Counted from the stretch's first letter, positions 51,649 to 60,002 are shown. The stretch: 64,000 bases of DNA from Streptomyces tauricus (GCF_014650955.1 NZ_BMVY01000016.1:62001-126000); one strand, 5' to 3'. The notes: generated by a model not told the origin, from the letters alone. Translations and numbers: made by a program.

Positions 51649-51915
51649 ATGGGGCTGATCGGAGAGGTCCTGATGCTGCCGTTCGCCCCCGTGCGCGGCA
51701 GCCTCTGGGCCATGAAGCAGGTGGTGAACGAGGCCGAGCGCCAGTACTACGACCCGGCGGTCGTCCGTGCCGAACTCGGCCGGCTTGAGGAGCGTCTCAA
51801 CGCCGGCGAGATCGACGAGGCGGAGTTCGACCGCATGGAGGACGAGCTCCTCGACCGGCTGGAGACAGCCATGGCCAGGGGCACCGGAACAGGCGACAAC
51901 GGGACTACACAATGA
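51649..51915 (+). CDS. gvpG: gas vesicle protein GvpG
   Basis: An 88-aa helical protein with the GvpG signature LIGEVLMLPFAPVRGSLWAM and a long charged helix AELGRLEERLNAGEIDEAEF. GvpG is a small accessory vesicle protein. AGGAG lies upstream of ATG 51649, 25 bp after the gvpF stop, the largest gap in the right part of the operon. It overlaps gvpY by 4 bases. Confidence 0.9.
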   Translation: MGLIGEVLMLPFAPVRGSLWAMKQVVNEAERQYYDPAVVRAELGRLEERLNAGEIDEAEFDRMEDELLDRLETAMARGTGTGDNGTTQ

Positions 51916-52631
51916 ACCGACTAGGGCTTGGCCTCGCCGTAGGGGCCGGATACGTCCTCGGACGTACGAAGAAGATGAAGCTGGCGTTCGCCGTCGGCAC
52001 CATGGTGGCCGGCAAGCGGATGCACCTCAGCCCGCGGGCCATCGGGGACCTGCTCTCCCAGCAACTGGCGAACAACCCCCAGTTCAAGGAGATCGGCGAC
52101 CAGCTGCGCGGGGACCTGCGTGGTGTGGGCAAGGCCGCCACCGGCGCTCTCGTCGAGCGCCAGATCACCGGTCTCGCCGACCGGCTGCACGGCCGCACCA
52201 CCCAGGTGCAGGACCAGCTCGCGGGCGTCGTCCCGGACGCGGTCCCCGACGTGCCCGGGGTCGGCAAGAAGCGCCGCAAGCGGGACGAGGAACCGGAGGA
52301 CGAGTACGACGACGTCGAGTACGACGACGACGAGTACGAGCACGACGACGAAGCGGACGACTCCGCCGGTGGCAGCCGCGACGCTGACGGCGAGGCGGCC
52401 GAGGACGACGAGAAGCCGCGGCCCCGCAAGCGGGCTCCCGCGAAGAAGTCCGCGAAGGCTCCCGCGAAGAAGTCCGCCGAGAGGCGGAGCCCCGGCAACG
52501 AGGCACCGGCGAAGAAGACGGCGGCCAGGGCCGCGAAGAAGGCACCGGGCAGGAAGACGGCCGCGGCGAAGACCGCCACGCGCCGCACCACCCGGGCCCG
52601 TACGACGAGGGGAGGCGGCGACGATGACTGA
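51912..52631 (+). CDS. gvpY: actinomycete-specific GvpY-type protein with acidic patch and histone-H1-like tail
   Basis: A 239-aa protein in the position of gvpY of streptomycete clusters. The N-terminus has Gly-zipper hydrophobic helices (LGLGLAVGAGYVLG, then LAFAVGTMVAG). The middle ends in a strongly acidic stretch at about 130-155 (EDEYDDVEYDDDEYEHDD). The last 80 residues are Lys/Ala/Pro repeats (APAKKSAKAPAKKSAE, APGRKTAAAKTATRR) resembling histone H1 tails. Function is unknown. The charge segregation suggests binding to acidic partners such as nucleic acid or the GvpZ tail; that is inference. Confidence 0.85.
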   Translation: MNRLGLGLAVGAGYVLGRTKKMKLAFAVGTMVAGKRMHLSPRAIGDLLSQQLANNPQFKEIGDQLRGDLRGVGKAATGALVERQITGLADRLHGRTTQVQDQLAGVVPDAVPDVPGVGKKRRKRDEEPEDEYDDVEYDDDEYEHDDEADDSAGGSRDADGEAAEDDEKPRPRKRAPAKKSAKAPAKKSAERRSPGNEAPAKKTAARAAKKAPGRKTAAAKTATRRTTRARTTRGGGDDD

Positions 52632-53799
52632 CACCCTCGGGTCCGCGACCAAGCAGGCCAAGAGCAACCCGTTGACCTCCGTCGCCCAGAGCGAGGCGGT
52701 CGACCGGCTCAAGGAGGAGGCCCAGGCCTATCTCGCTGCCCAGGTCCAGCGGATGCTGGTCGGCGTCGGGACCAAGCTCGGCCAGACGACGGGCAAGCTC
52801 AACGACATCGCCTCCGGCGACAGCCCCGGCTTCGCCAAGCTCGCCCTCGACGGCGGCCGCAAGATCGCCGAGGGCAAGGGTCCGATGCGCACCGCGCTGG
52901 AACTCGGCGCGGGCAAGGCCAAGGACAGCGTGGTCGGCGCCTTCAAGAACCTGACCGGCGGCAAGGGAAGGCGCAAGGGCGGCGCGGGCAAGAAGCCGAC
53001 CGTCATCATCGAGTTCATCGACGTCGGCGTGCCGCTGCGCACCGCCTACGACCAGTGGACCCAGTACCAGGACTTCAGCACCTTCGCCAAGGGCGTCAAG
53101 AGCGCGAACCGCGCCGACGACACGACGTCCGACTGGCAGATGAAGATCTTCTGGTCCAGCCGCAGCTGGAAGGCCCACACCACCGAGCAGGTGGCGGACC
53201 AGCGGATCAGCTGGACGTCCGAGGGCGCCAAGGGCACCACCAAGGGCGTCGTCACCTTCCACTCGCTCGCGGAGAACCTCACCCGCGTGCTGCTGGTCAT
53301 CGAGTACTACCCCAAGGGGCTGTTCGAGAAGACCGGCAACATCTGGCGCGCCCAGGGCCGCAGGGCACGCCTCGACCTGAAGAACTTCTCCCGCTTCATC
53401 ACGATCAAGGGCGAGGCGGACGACGGCTGGCGCGGCGAGATCCGCGACGGAGAGGTCGTCACGAGCCACGAGGACGCGGTCGCGGAGGAGGAGGAAGCCG
53501 AGCAGAGCGCCGAGGACACCTCCGAGGACGGCTCCGAGGACACCGAGGCCTCGGCCGAGGACGAGGAGACTCCGGAGGACGAGGAGTCCGCCGAGGACGG
53601 GCTGCCCGAGGACGAAGAGGGTTACGAGGACGAGGACGCCCCCGAGGCCGAGTACGAGGACGAAGAGGCCCCGGAGGACGAGGAAGCCTACGAGGAGGAC
53701 GCGCCCGAGGCCGAGTACGAGGACGAGGACGTCCCGGAGGAAGAGGAGGCGGACGAGCGAGAGCGTGAGCCCGCCGGTGCCAGGGGCGGCCGTCGATGA
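52624..53799 (+). CDS. gvpZ: GvpZ-type SRPBCC protein with hyperacidic repeat tail
   Basis: A 391-aa protein in the gvpZ position. Residues about 1-115 are amphipathic helices with Gly/Lys-rich linkers; about 123-275 form a START/polyketide-cyclase-like domain (PTVIIEFIDVGVPLRTAYDQ, WKAHTTEQVADQRISWTS, LTRVLLVIEYYPKGLFEK). The last ~105 residues are Glu/Asp repeats (EDEETPEDEESAEDG, APEAEYEDEEAPEDEEAYEE), nearly free of positive charge until the extreme C-terminus. It overlaps gvpY by 8 bases. It is not a known shell component in other phyla; role unknown. Confidence 0.85.
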   Translation: MTDTLGSATKQAKSNPLTSVAQSEAVDRLKEEAQAYLAAQVQRMLVGVGTKLGQTTGKLNDIASGDSPGFAKLALDGGRKIAEGKGPMRTALELGAGKAKDSVVGAFKNLTGGKGRRKGGAGKKPTVIIEFIDVGVPLRTAYDQWTQYQDFSTFAKGVKSANRADDTTSDWQMKIFWSSRSWKAHTTEQVADQRISWTSEGAKGTTKGVVTFHSLAENLTRVLLVIEYYPKGLFEKTGNIWRAQGRRARLDLKNFSRFITIKGEADDGWRGEIRDGEVVTSHEDAVAEEEEAEQSAEDTSEDGSEDTEASAEDEETPEDEESAEDGLPEDEEGYEDEDAPEAEYEDEEAPEDEEAYEEDAPEAEYEDEDVPEEEEADEREREPAGARGGRR

Positions 53800-54155
53800 C
53801 CACCGCACAGCGCCTGCCCGACCCGTACGGGAACGGCGGCGGCGCGAACCTCGCGGACATCCTCGAACGAGTCCTGGACAAGGGCATCGTGATCGCGGGT
53901 GACATCCGGATCAACCTGCTGGACATCGAACTCCTCACCATCAAGCTGCGGCTGATCGTCGCCTCCGTCGACAAGGCGAAGGAGATGGGCATCGACTGGT
54001 GGGAGACCGATCCGCAGTTGTCCTCCCGCGCCGGGCGCGACGAACTCGCCCGGGAGAACGCCGAGTTGCGCGCGCATGTCGCCGAACTGGAGGAAGCGCG
54101 CGCCGAAGTGCCCGCACGTGAGCGGGCACCTGCGAAGAAGGAAGCCCAGGAATGA
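53796..54155 (+). CDS. gvpJ: gas vesicle protein GvpJ
   Basis: A 119-aa GvpA-paralogue. The core NLADILERVLDKGIVIAGDI, then NLLDIELLTIKLRLIVASVD matches GvpJ, a minor protein thought to shape the conical tips. A C-terminal charged helix (ARENAELRAHVAELEEARAE) looks like a coiled coil. ATG overlaps the gvpZ stop by 4 bases and its own stop overlaps gvpL by 4. Confidence 0.92.
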   Translation: MTTAQRLPDPYGNGGGANLADILERVLDKGIVIAGDIRINLLDIELLTIKLRLIVASVDKAKEMGIDWWETDPQLSSRAGRDELARENAELRAHVAELEEARAEVPARERAPAKKEAQE

Positions 54156-54970
54156 GTGGCCTGCGTTACGTGTACGCCGTATGCCGCCCCTTCGGTACAC
54201 CCCTGCCGGCTCAGCTGACAGGGGTGGCCGGCGTACCGCCCAAGCAGCTGGTCCACGGCGACCTGGTCGCCGTCGTCGGCCAGGTGCCCGAAGAGGACTT
54301 CGCGGAGGGCCCGCTGCGGGCCCACCTGGAGGACTTGGACTGGCTCGGCGCGACCGCGCGGGCCCACCAGAACGTGATCGACGCGCTCACCGTGGTCACC
54401 TCGCCGCTGCCGCTCAGGCTCGCCACGGTGTTCCTGGACGACAGCGGCGTCCGGTCGATGATGGAGGAGCGCGAGGAGACCTTCCTGCGCACCCTCGACC
54501 GGCTCGACGGCCGGGTGGAGTGGGGCGTGAAGGTGTACTCGGAACCCACGGAGCCGTCCGGGGAGACGTCCGGCGAGTCCGGCGTCTCCGGCGGCCTGGG
54601 CGATACGGGTACGCGGACCGCGTCCTCGCCCTCGCCGGGCAGGGCCGGGTCCGGGCGGGACTATCTGCGGCAACGGCGCAACCAGCGCAAGGAGAGCGAG
54701 GAGAAGTGGGAGCGGGCCGAGGAGTTCTCGCGCCGGCTCCACGAGTCCCTTTCCGGGTACGCGGAGGACACCCGGATCCACGCCCCGCAGAACTCGGCCA
54801 TCTCCCGTGCGCCCGGCCGGAACATCCTGAACGCCGCCTATCTGGTGCCGCGCACGGAGTCCGAGGCGTTCGTGGAACTGGTGGACCGCACGAAGGACGA
54901 CGCGCCGGGACTGCGCGTCGAGCTGACCGGTCCGTGGGCCTGCTACTCGTTCAGCGGGGAGGACGCGTGA
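54152..54970 (+). CDS. gvpL: gas vesicle protein GvpL (GvpF/L family)
   Basis: A 272-aa second GvpF/L-family protein: LRYVYAVCRPFG, DLVAVVGQVPEEDF, ATARAHQNVIDALT, PLPLRLATVFLDD and the C-terminal LTGPWACYSF. A Ser/Gly-rich insert at about 130-170 distinguishes it from gvpF here. It is a minor vesicle protein. It is coupled to gvpJ and gvpS by 4-base overlaps. Confidence 0.92.
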   Translation: MSGLRYVYAVCRPFGTPLPAQLTGVAGVPPKQLVHGDLVAVVGQVPEEDFAEGPLRAHLEDLDWLGATARAHQNVIDALTVVTSPLPLRLATVFLDDSGVRSMMEEREETFLRTLDRLDGRVEWGVKVYSEPTEPSGETSGESGVSGGLGDTGTRTASSPSPGRAGSGRDYLRQRRNQRKESEEKWERAEEFSRRLHESLSGYAEDTRIHAPQNSAISRAPGRNILNAAYLVPRTESEAFVELVDRTKDDAPGLRVELTGPWACYSFSGEDA

Positions 54971-55155
54971 CCGTCGTGGAACGCCGGGAGGTCGCCCTCG
55001 TCGACCTCCTCGACCGGCTGCTCGCGGGAGGGGTCGTCATCACCGGCGACCTCACTCTGCGGATCGCGGACGTCGATCTCGTACGGATCGATCTGAACGC
55101 GCTCATCAGCTCGGTGAACGAGAACGTTCCCGCGCCGTGGGAGGAGATGCTGTGA
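54967..55155 (+). CDS. gvpS: gas vesicle protein GvpS (GvpA family, M-like)
   Basis: A 62-aa GvpA-family protein: VALVDLLDRLLAGGVVITGD, then LRIADVDLVRIDLNALISSV. It lacks the tails of GvpA and GvpJ in this cluster and corresponds to gvpS (M-like) of other actinobacteria. GTG 54967 overlaps the gvpL stop; the stop overlaps gvpK. Confidence 0.9.
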   Translation: MTVVERREVALVDLLDRLLAGGVVITGDLTLRIADVDLVRIDLNALISSVNENVPAPWEEML

Positions 55156-55517
55156 GCGGCGGCGAGGCACTTCAGAGGGTCGTCGACGACGCGGTCCTGG
55201 GAACCGGAACCCGGTCCGGGGCCGGGGCCGGGAAGCAGGCTGGGCGGAGTCGGCTCGACCTCGAACCCGACACGGTGGAGCGGGACCTGATCAAGCTGGT
55301 GCTGACCGTGGTCGAGTTGCTGCGGCAACTGATGGAGCGGCAGGCCGTGCGGCGCTTCGACACGGGGGATCTGTCGGAGGACCAGGAGGAGCGGATCGGG
55401 TTGACGCTGATGCTCCTCGACGACCGGATGGCGGAGCTGCGCGACCGCTACGGCCTCCGTCCGGAGGACCTGAACCTCGACCTCGGCCCCTTGGGGCCGC
55501 TGCTTCCCCGGGACTAG
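55152..55517 (+). CDS. gvpK: gas vesicle protein GvpK
   Basis: A 121-aa protein with the GvpK domain: DTVERDLIKLVLTVVELLRQ, LMERQAVRRFDTGDLSEDQE and RIGLTLMLLDDRMAELRDRY. GvpK is a conserved minor vesicle protein. A Gly/Ala-rich linker at the N-terminus is local. GTG 55152 overlaps the gvpS stop. It is the last gvp gene; strong hairpins follow within 105 bp. Confidence 0.93.
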   Translation: MSGGEALQRVVDDAVLGTGTRSGAGAGKQAGRSRLDLEPDTVERDLIKLVLTVVELLRQLMERQAVRRFDTGDLSEDQEERIGLTLMLLDDRMAELRDRYGLRPEDLNLDLGPLGPLLPRD

Positions 55518-55518
55518 G

Positions 55519-55707
55519 CCCCGCGCCCCTTACAAGCAAAAGACTGCGCCGTTCCCCGCGCCCCCAAAAGACAAAAGATTGCGCCGTTCCCCGCGCCCCT
55601 AAAGGCAAAGGCCAAAGCCTGCGCCGTTCCCCGCGCCCCTATGGGGGCGCCCCGTCAGGGGCGCGGGGAACGGCGCAATCTTTTGAGGGGCGCGGGGAAC
55701 GGCGCGG
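55519..55707. repeat. array and hairpin of the dispersed element between gvpK and a convergent methyltransferase
   Basis: A partial forward copy at 55519-55532, forward copies at 55545-55564, 55581-55600 and 55621-55640, then reverse copies at 55659-55678 and about 55687-55706. Spacers between forward copies are A-rich (CAAAAGACAAAAGAT). The array lies exactly between two convergent genes. Confidence 0.92.
55621..55686 (+). terminator. long hairpin terminating the gas vesicle operon
   Basis: TGCGCCGTTCCCCGCGCCCC (55621-55640) pairs perfectly over 20 bp with GGGGCGCGGGGAACGGCGCA (55659-55678). The loop holds a second palindrome (GGGGCGCCCC) and AATCTTTT follows, so plus-strand transcription should stop here. 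It can also serve the opposing methyltransferase. Confidence 0.75.
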
Positions 55708-55721
55708 ACGGGCCCGCCGGT

Positions 55722-56540
55722 TCAGGGTGTCCGTTTGCGGGACAGGAGTTCGCCGTGGAGGACGGCGAACCACGCGTCCTCCTGGCGCCCCCACTCCCGC
55801 CACGCGGCGGCGATCGCGTCCAACCGCTCCACCCCCGCATGCCCTCCCTCAACCGCACGCGCCGCATACGCGGACGCGACCGTGCGGTCCGCCCACAGCC
55901 CGCTCCACCACGCCCGCTCCTCCGCGGTCGAGTAGCACCACGTACCCGCGGACGCCGTGATGTCCTCGAAGCCGGCCGCCAGCGCCCACGACTTGAGGCG
56001 CCGCCCGGCATCCGGTTCACCCCCGTTGGCGCGCGCCACCCGCCGGTACAGGTCGAGCCAGTCGTCCATCCCCGGGGACCGCGGATACCAGGTCATCGCC
56101 GCGTAGTCCGAGTCCCGGACGGCGACGAAACCCCCCGGCTTCGTGACCCGGTACATCTCCCGCAGCGCCTGCACCGGATCGCCCACGTGCTGCAGCACCT
56201 GGTGCGCGTGGACGACGCAGAAGCTGTCGTCCGGATACTCCAGCGCGTGGACGTCCGCGACGGCGAAGTCGACGTTCGTCAGGCCCCGTCCGGCCGCCGT
56301 GGCGCGTGCCTGGTCCAGGATGCCCGGCGCGTGGTCGACGCCGGTGACCTGGCCGTCCGGGACCAGTTCGGCCAGGTCCGCGGTGATGGTGCCGGGCCCG
56401 CAGCCGATGTCCAGGATCCGCATGTGGGGCTTGAGCGAGCCGAGGAGGTAGGCCGCCGAGTTGGCGGCCGTACGCCAGGTGTGCGAGCGCAGCACGGACT
56501 CGTGGTGGCCGTGCGTGTACACGGCGGTCTCCTCAGGCAT
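55722..56540 (-). CDS. UbiE/COQ5-like class I methyltransferase
   Basis: A 272-aa SAM-dependent methyltransferase. Motif I is ILDIGCGPGTITADLAELV, then VTGVDHAPGILDQA, VDFAVADVHAL and the post-motif VVHAHQVLQHVGDPVQAL; TKPGGFVAVRD completes the fold. The C-terminal part (WYPRSPGMDDWLDLYRRVAR) is typical of a large actinobacterial group with unknown substrate. ATG 56540 has GAGGA upstream; GTG 56564 is an alternative start. It is convergent with gvpK. Confidence 0.86.
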   Translation of the reverse strand: MPEETAVYTHGHHESVLRSHTWRTAANSAAYLLGSLKPHMRILDIGCGPGTITADLAELVPDGQVTGVDHAPGILDQARATAAGRGLTNVDFAVADVHALEYPDDSFCVVHAHQVLQHVGDPVQALREMYRVTKPGGFVAVRDSDYAAMTWYPRSPGMDDWLDLYRRVARANGGEPDAGRRLKSWALAAGFEDITASAGTWCYSTAEERAWWSGLWADRTVASAYAARAVEGGHAGVERLDAIAAAWREWGRQEDAWFAVLHGELLSRKRTP

Positions 56541-56648
56541 GGCGGCATCCTCTTCACTCGTCACCGGGCCCCGCGGGGCATACGAGTCAAGCTACGCCGC
56601 CATGTCGAATGATGAGACCCACGTATCGTCATCTGGACTGACAGGTCA

Positions 56649-58139
56649 TCAGCGCGGGCCGCTCGGGCGGTAGACCGTCAGCGCCTCCGGGAGCTTCTGG
56701 ACCGTCACATCGCCCTCCACCGGCGTGACTTCGCCGTCGAAGGCCAGCAGCGTGCCCGGTTCGACGCCCTGCACCCGCAGACCGCCGACCCGCAGCGCCG
56801 CGTGCACGGGGGACCGGGTCAGCGGTCCGGCCACGGCCGCGGCGAGCAGGCGTACGGCCGGGAAACGGCCGCCGTGCACGACCCGCACGTCGAGGAGACC
56901 GTCCGAGAGGTCGTAACGCCGGGCCGGGATCGGCCCCATCCGGTGATAGGTGCCGTTGCCGGCGAACAGCAGCCACAACGGCCGCTCCCGGCCCTCGAAC
57001 TCGGCCCGCAGCGGGTGCCGTCCCGCGCGCACGACGCGCAGGGTCGCGACCACCCCGGCCGGCCAGCCGCCGATCCGCTTCGACCAGTGGTCCCGCTCGC
57101 GCACCAGCTCCGGATAGACGCCCAGGCTGCAGTTGTTGAGGAAGTAGCCCTCCTGCTCACCGGCGGAGTACCGGCCCACGTCCACCCGTACGGCGTCGCC
57201 CTCCGTCAGGGCGCGGCTCAGACCGCGTACGTCCTCCACGCCCAGGTCCTTCGTGAAGTGGTTGAGCGTGCCGCCGGGCAGCACGGCGAGCGGCAGGCCG
57301 TGGCGCAGGGCCACCGTGGCGGCCGCGTTGATCGAGCCGTCGCCGCCGCACACCCCCAGCACCTCTGCGCGGGCCGCCGCCTTCTCCAACTCGGCCCGCA
57401 GGTACTCCGGTTCGCACTCCACGACCTCCGCGAGCGGCAGCGCGTCCCCGATGGCGCGCATCCGGTCCGCGGTGCCCGCCGAGGTGTTGACCACGAGTAC
57501 CAGGCCCTCCCCGTCCTGAAGGGCGGGCACGTCCGCGCGCGGACGCCCGGGCGGTGGCAGCTGGTCACGCGTCGGCACCAGCCCGCGTACGGCGAAGGCG
57601 GCCCCCGCGCCGAACGCCGCCCCGACGAGCACGTCGCTCGGGAAGTGCGCACCCGTGTAGATCCGGGACAGGGCCACCGCGGCGGCCACCGGGGCCACCA
57701 CCGCGCCTAGCGTCCGGGACTCCAGGGCGACGCCCGTCGCGAAGGCCGCCGCGGACGCCGAGTGCCCCGAGGGGAAGGAGGTGGTGATCGGCTGCCGCTT
57801 CAGCTGCCGCATCATCGGCACGGTGTCGAGCCGGGGGCGCGGGCGGCGCACCGAGCGCTTGCCCACGGTGTTGATCGTGGCCGAGGCCAGGGCGAGCGAG
57901 GCGATCCCGCGGACGGCAGCCCGGCGCGCCCGCGGTGAGCGGGTCGCCGCCAGGGCCGCCGCCGCGCCGAACCACAGCACCCCGTGGTTCGCGCTGCGGC
58001 TCAGCTTCGGCAGCAGCGGGTCGGCGCCCGGCCAGTGCCGGGTCGCGACCGCCTCGAACAGGCGGGTGTCGAGGGCCAGCAGCCGGTTCAGCAGGGCGTG
58101 GCCGGCTCCGGCGGCGGTGAGGTCTACTTCTGCGGTCAT
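56649..58139 (-). CDS. PAP2 phosphatase fused to diacylglycerol/sphingosine kinase-like domain
   Basis: A 496-aa two-domain lipid enzyme. Residues about 1-190 form a membrane PAP2 phosphatase with all three signatures: GKRSVRRPRP, SFPSGHSASA and SRIYTGAHFPSD. Residues about 205-496 are a DAGK-type catalytic domain: LVLVVNTSAG, the nucleotide loop VCGGDGSINAAA, VLPGGTLNHFTKDL and LAFDGEV. The pair could interconvert diacylglycerol and phosphatidate or process polyprenyl phosphates. Hydrophobic helices between the PAP2 motifs place that half in the membrane and the kinase half in the cytoplasm. It is divergent from the ABC-F gene, with 81 bp between. Confidence 0.88.
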   Translation of the reverse strand: MTAEVDLTAAGAGHALLNRLLALDTRLFEAVATRHWPGADPLLPKLSRSANHGVLWFGAAAALAATRSPRARRAAVRGIASLALASATINTVGKRSVRRPRPRLDTVPMMRQLKRQPITTSFPSGHSASAAAFATGVALESRTLGAVVAPVAAAVALSRIYTGAHFPSDVLVGAAFGAGAAFAVRGLVPTRDQLPPPGRPRADVPALQDGEGLVLVVNTSAGTADRMRAIGDALPLAEVVECEPEYLRAELEKAAARAEVLGVCGGDGSINAAATVALRHGLPLAVLPGGTLNHFTKDLGVEDVRGLSRALTEGDAVRVDVGRYSAGEQEGYFLNNCSLGVYPELVRERDHWSKRIGGWPAGVVATLRVVRAGRHPLRAEFEGRERPLWLLFAGNGTYHRMGPIPARRYDLSDGLLDVRVVHGGRFPAVRLLAAAVAGPLTRSPVHAALRVGGLRVQGVEPGTLLAFDGEVTPVEGDVTVQKLPEALTVYRPSGPR

Positions 58140-58220
58140 GCCTCATCGTCTACCCCACCGGGCCTTCGGCGCGCATATCGGTTTGCCCCGCCGCCCGTCC
58201 GCCCCGGACAATGCGCGACC

Positions 58221-59840
58221 ATGGGACATCTCGAAGCCGCGCACCTGGAGTACTACCTTCCCGACGGGAGGGCGCTGCTCGGCGACGTCTCCTTCCGGGT
58301 GGGCGAAGGGGCCGTGGTGGCGCTCGTGGGGCCCAACGGCGCCGGAAAAACGACACTGCTGCGGCTGATCTCGGGCGAGCTGAAACCGCACGGCGGTACG
58401 GTCACAGTGAGCGGCGGACTCGGGGTGATGCGCCAGTTCGTGGGATCCGTACGGGACGAGTCGACCGTGCGTGACCTGCTCGTGTCGGTGGCCCAGCCCC
58501 GCATCCGCGAGGCCGCGCAGGCCGTGGACCGTGCCGAGCACGGCATCATGACGGTCGACGACGAGGCCGCGCAGATGCAGTACGCGCAGGCACTCTCGGA
58601 CTGGGCGGAGGCCCAGGGGTACGAGGCCGAGACGCTCTGGGACATCTGCACCACGGCCGCGCTCGGCGTCCCGTACGACAAGGCGCAGTTCCGCGAGGTA
58701 CGCACCCTGTCGGGCGGTGAGCAGAAGCGGCTCGTCCTCGAAGCGCTGCTGCGTGGCTCCGACGAGGTGCTGCTCCTCGACGAGCCGGACAACTACCTCG
58801 ACGTCCCCGGCAAGCGCTGGCTGGAGGAGAGGCTGCGGGAGACCCGTAAGACGGTCCTGTTCGTCTCGCACGACCGGGAACTGCTCGCCCGCTCCGCCGA
58901 GAAGATCGTCAGCGTGGAGCCGGGCCCGGCCGGTGCCGACGCCTGGGTGCACGGCGGTGGCTTCGCCACGTACCACGAGGCCCGCCGCGAGCGCTTTGCA
59001 CGCTTCGAGGAGCTGCGGCGGCGCTGGGACGAGAAGCACGCCCAGCTCAAGAAGCTGGTACTCAACCTGCGCCAGGCGGCCTCCATCAGCCATGAGCTGG
59101 CCTCGCGCTACCAGGCCGCGCAGACCAGACTGCGCAAGTTCGAGGAGGCCGGGCCGCCGCCGGAGCCGCCGCGCGAGCAGGACATCACGATGCGCCTGCA
59201 CGGCGGACGCACCGGCGTACGGGCCGTGACCTGCAAGGGGCTCGAACTGACCGGCCTGATGAAACCCTTCGACCTGGAGGTCTTCTACGGCGAGCGGGTC
59301 GCCGTCCTCGGCTCGAACGGCTCGGGCAAGTCGCACTTCCTGCGGCTGCTGGCGGGCGGCGACGTGGCGCACACGGGGGAGTGGAAGCTCGGCGCGCGGG
59401 TCGTGGCCGGCCACTTCGCGCAGACCCACGCGCACCCCGAACTGGTGGGGCGCCCCCTGCTCGACATCCTGTGGACCGAGCACGCCCAGGCCCGCGGGGC
59501 CGCGATGTCGCGGCTGCGGAGGTACGAGCTGACGGCTCAGGCGGAGCAGCGGTTCGACCGGCTGTCCGGTGGGCAGCAGGCCCGCTTCCAGATCCTCCTG
59601 CTCGAACTGGAGGGGTCCACGGCCCTGCTCCTCGACGAGCCGACGGACAACCTCGACCTGGAGTCGGCGGAAGCCCTTCAGGAGGGGCTTGAGGCGTATC
59701 AGGGGACGGTGCTGGCCGTCACCCACGACCGGTGGTTCGCGCGCGCCTTCGACCGGTATCTGGTGTTCGGGAGCGACGGGCGCGTGCGGGAGACGGCGGA
59801 GCCGGTGTGGGACGAGCGGCGGGTGGAGCGCTCGCGCTAG
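58221..59840 (+). CDS. ABC-F family ATPase
   Basis: A 539-aa protein with two ABC domains and no membrane part, the layout of ABC-F ribosome-associated factors (translation regulators or antibiotic-protection proteins). Walker A boxes: GPNGAGKTT and GSNGSGKSH; signatures LSGGEQKRL and LSGGQQARF; Walker B with LLLDEPDNYLD and LLLDEPTDNLD. The linker around residues 265-335 has the charged helices of the P-site tRNA-interaction motif. ATG 58221 is chosen because the preceding frame runs through the PAP2 promoter. Whether it protects against a drug cannot be told. Confidence 0.9.
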   Translation: MGHLEAAHLEYYLPDGRALLGDVSFRVGEGAVVALVGPNGAGKTTLLRLISGELKPHGGTVTVSGGLGVMRQFVGSVRDESTVRDLLVSVAQPRIREAAQAVDRAEHGIMTVDDEAAQMQYAQALSDWAEAQGYEAETLWDICTTAALGVPYDKAQFREVRTLSGGEQKRLVLEALLRGSDEVLLLDEPDNYLDVPGKRWLEERLRETRKTVLFVSHDRELLARSAEKIVSVEPGPAGADAWVHGGGFATYHEARRERFARFEELRRRWDEKHAQLKKLVLNLRQAASISHELASRYQAAQTRLRKFEEAGPPPEPPREQDITMRLHGGRTGVRAVTCKGLELTGLMKPFDLEVFYGERVAVLGSNGSGKSHFLRLLAGGDVAHTGEWKLGARVVAGHFAQTHAHPELVGRPLLDILWTEHAQARGAAMSRLRRYELTAQAEQRFDRLSGGQQARFQILLLELEGSTALLLDEPTDNLDLESAEALQEGLEAYQGTVLAVTHDRWFARAFDRYLVFGSDGRVRETAEPVWDERRVERSR

Positions 59841-59896
59841 CGCTTCGCCTGGCAGGGCCGGGAGTTGTCGGGGGTGCGGGCCGGCGGGGGCTGGCC

Positions 59897-59940
59897 GCGC
59901 GGTTCTCCGCGCCCCTTTTCAGGGGTGCGGAGAACCGCGC
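59897..59940 (+). terminator. hairpin from a variant of the dispersed element after the ABC-F gene
   Basis: GCGCGGTTCTCCGCGCCCCT (59897-59916) pairs with AGGGGTGCGGAGAACCGCGC (59921-59940), loop TTTC, with one G-T type mismatch in 20 bp. The variant bases (GG and TCTCC) occur in both arms. It lies 57 bp past the ABC-F stop. Confidence 0.7.
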
Positions 59941-59981
59941 AATCTGGCCCTGAACATCAACACGAGGTCTCCGCCCGTGTT

Positions 59982-60002
59982 TGCCCCGGGAAACCCGGGG
60001 CA
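59982..60002. promoter_or_regulatory. short perfect hairpin upstream of the sigma factor gene
   Basis: TGCCCCGGG-AAA-CCCGGGGCA is a 9-bp stem with a 3-nt loop, 141 bp upstream of the sigma factor ATG. It may be a regulator site or a second terminator. The rest of 59941-60142 shows no gene and no clear SigB-type GGGTAY box. Confidence 0.35.

Noticed and set aside
55291..55608. Frames translating to GARGTAQSF-like or RRSPRP-like peptides near the repeats
   Set aside because: These peptides recur wherever the dispersed DNA element occurs and simply translate it; they are not genes, apart from the in-frame case inside the M6 protease.
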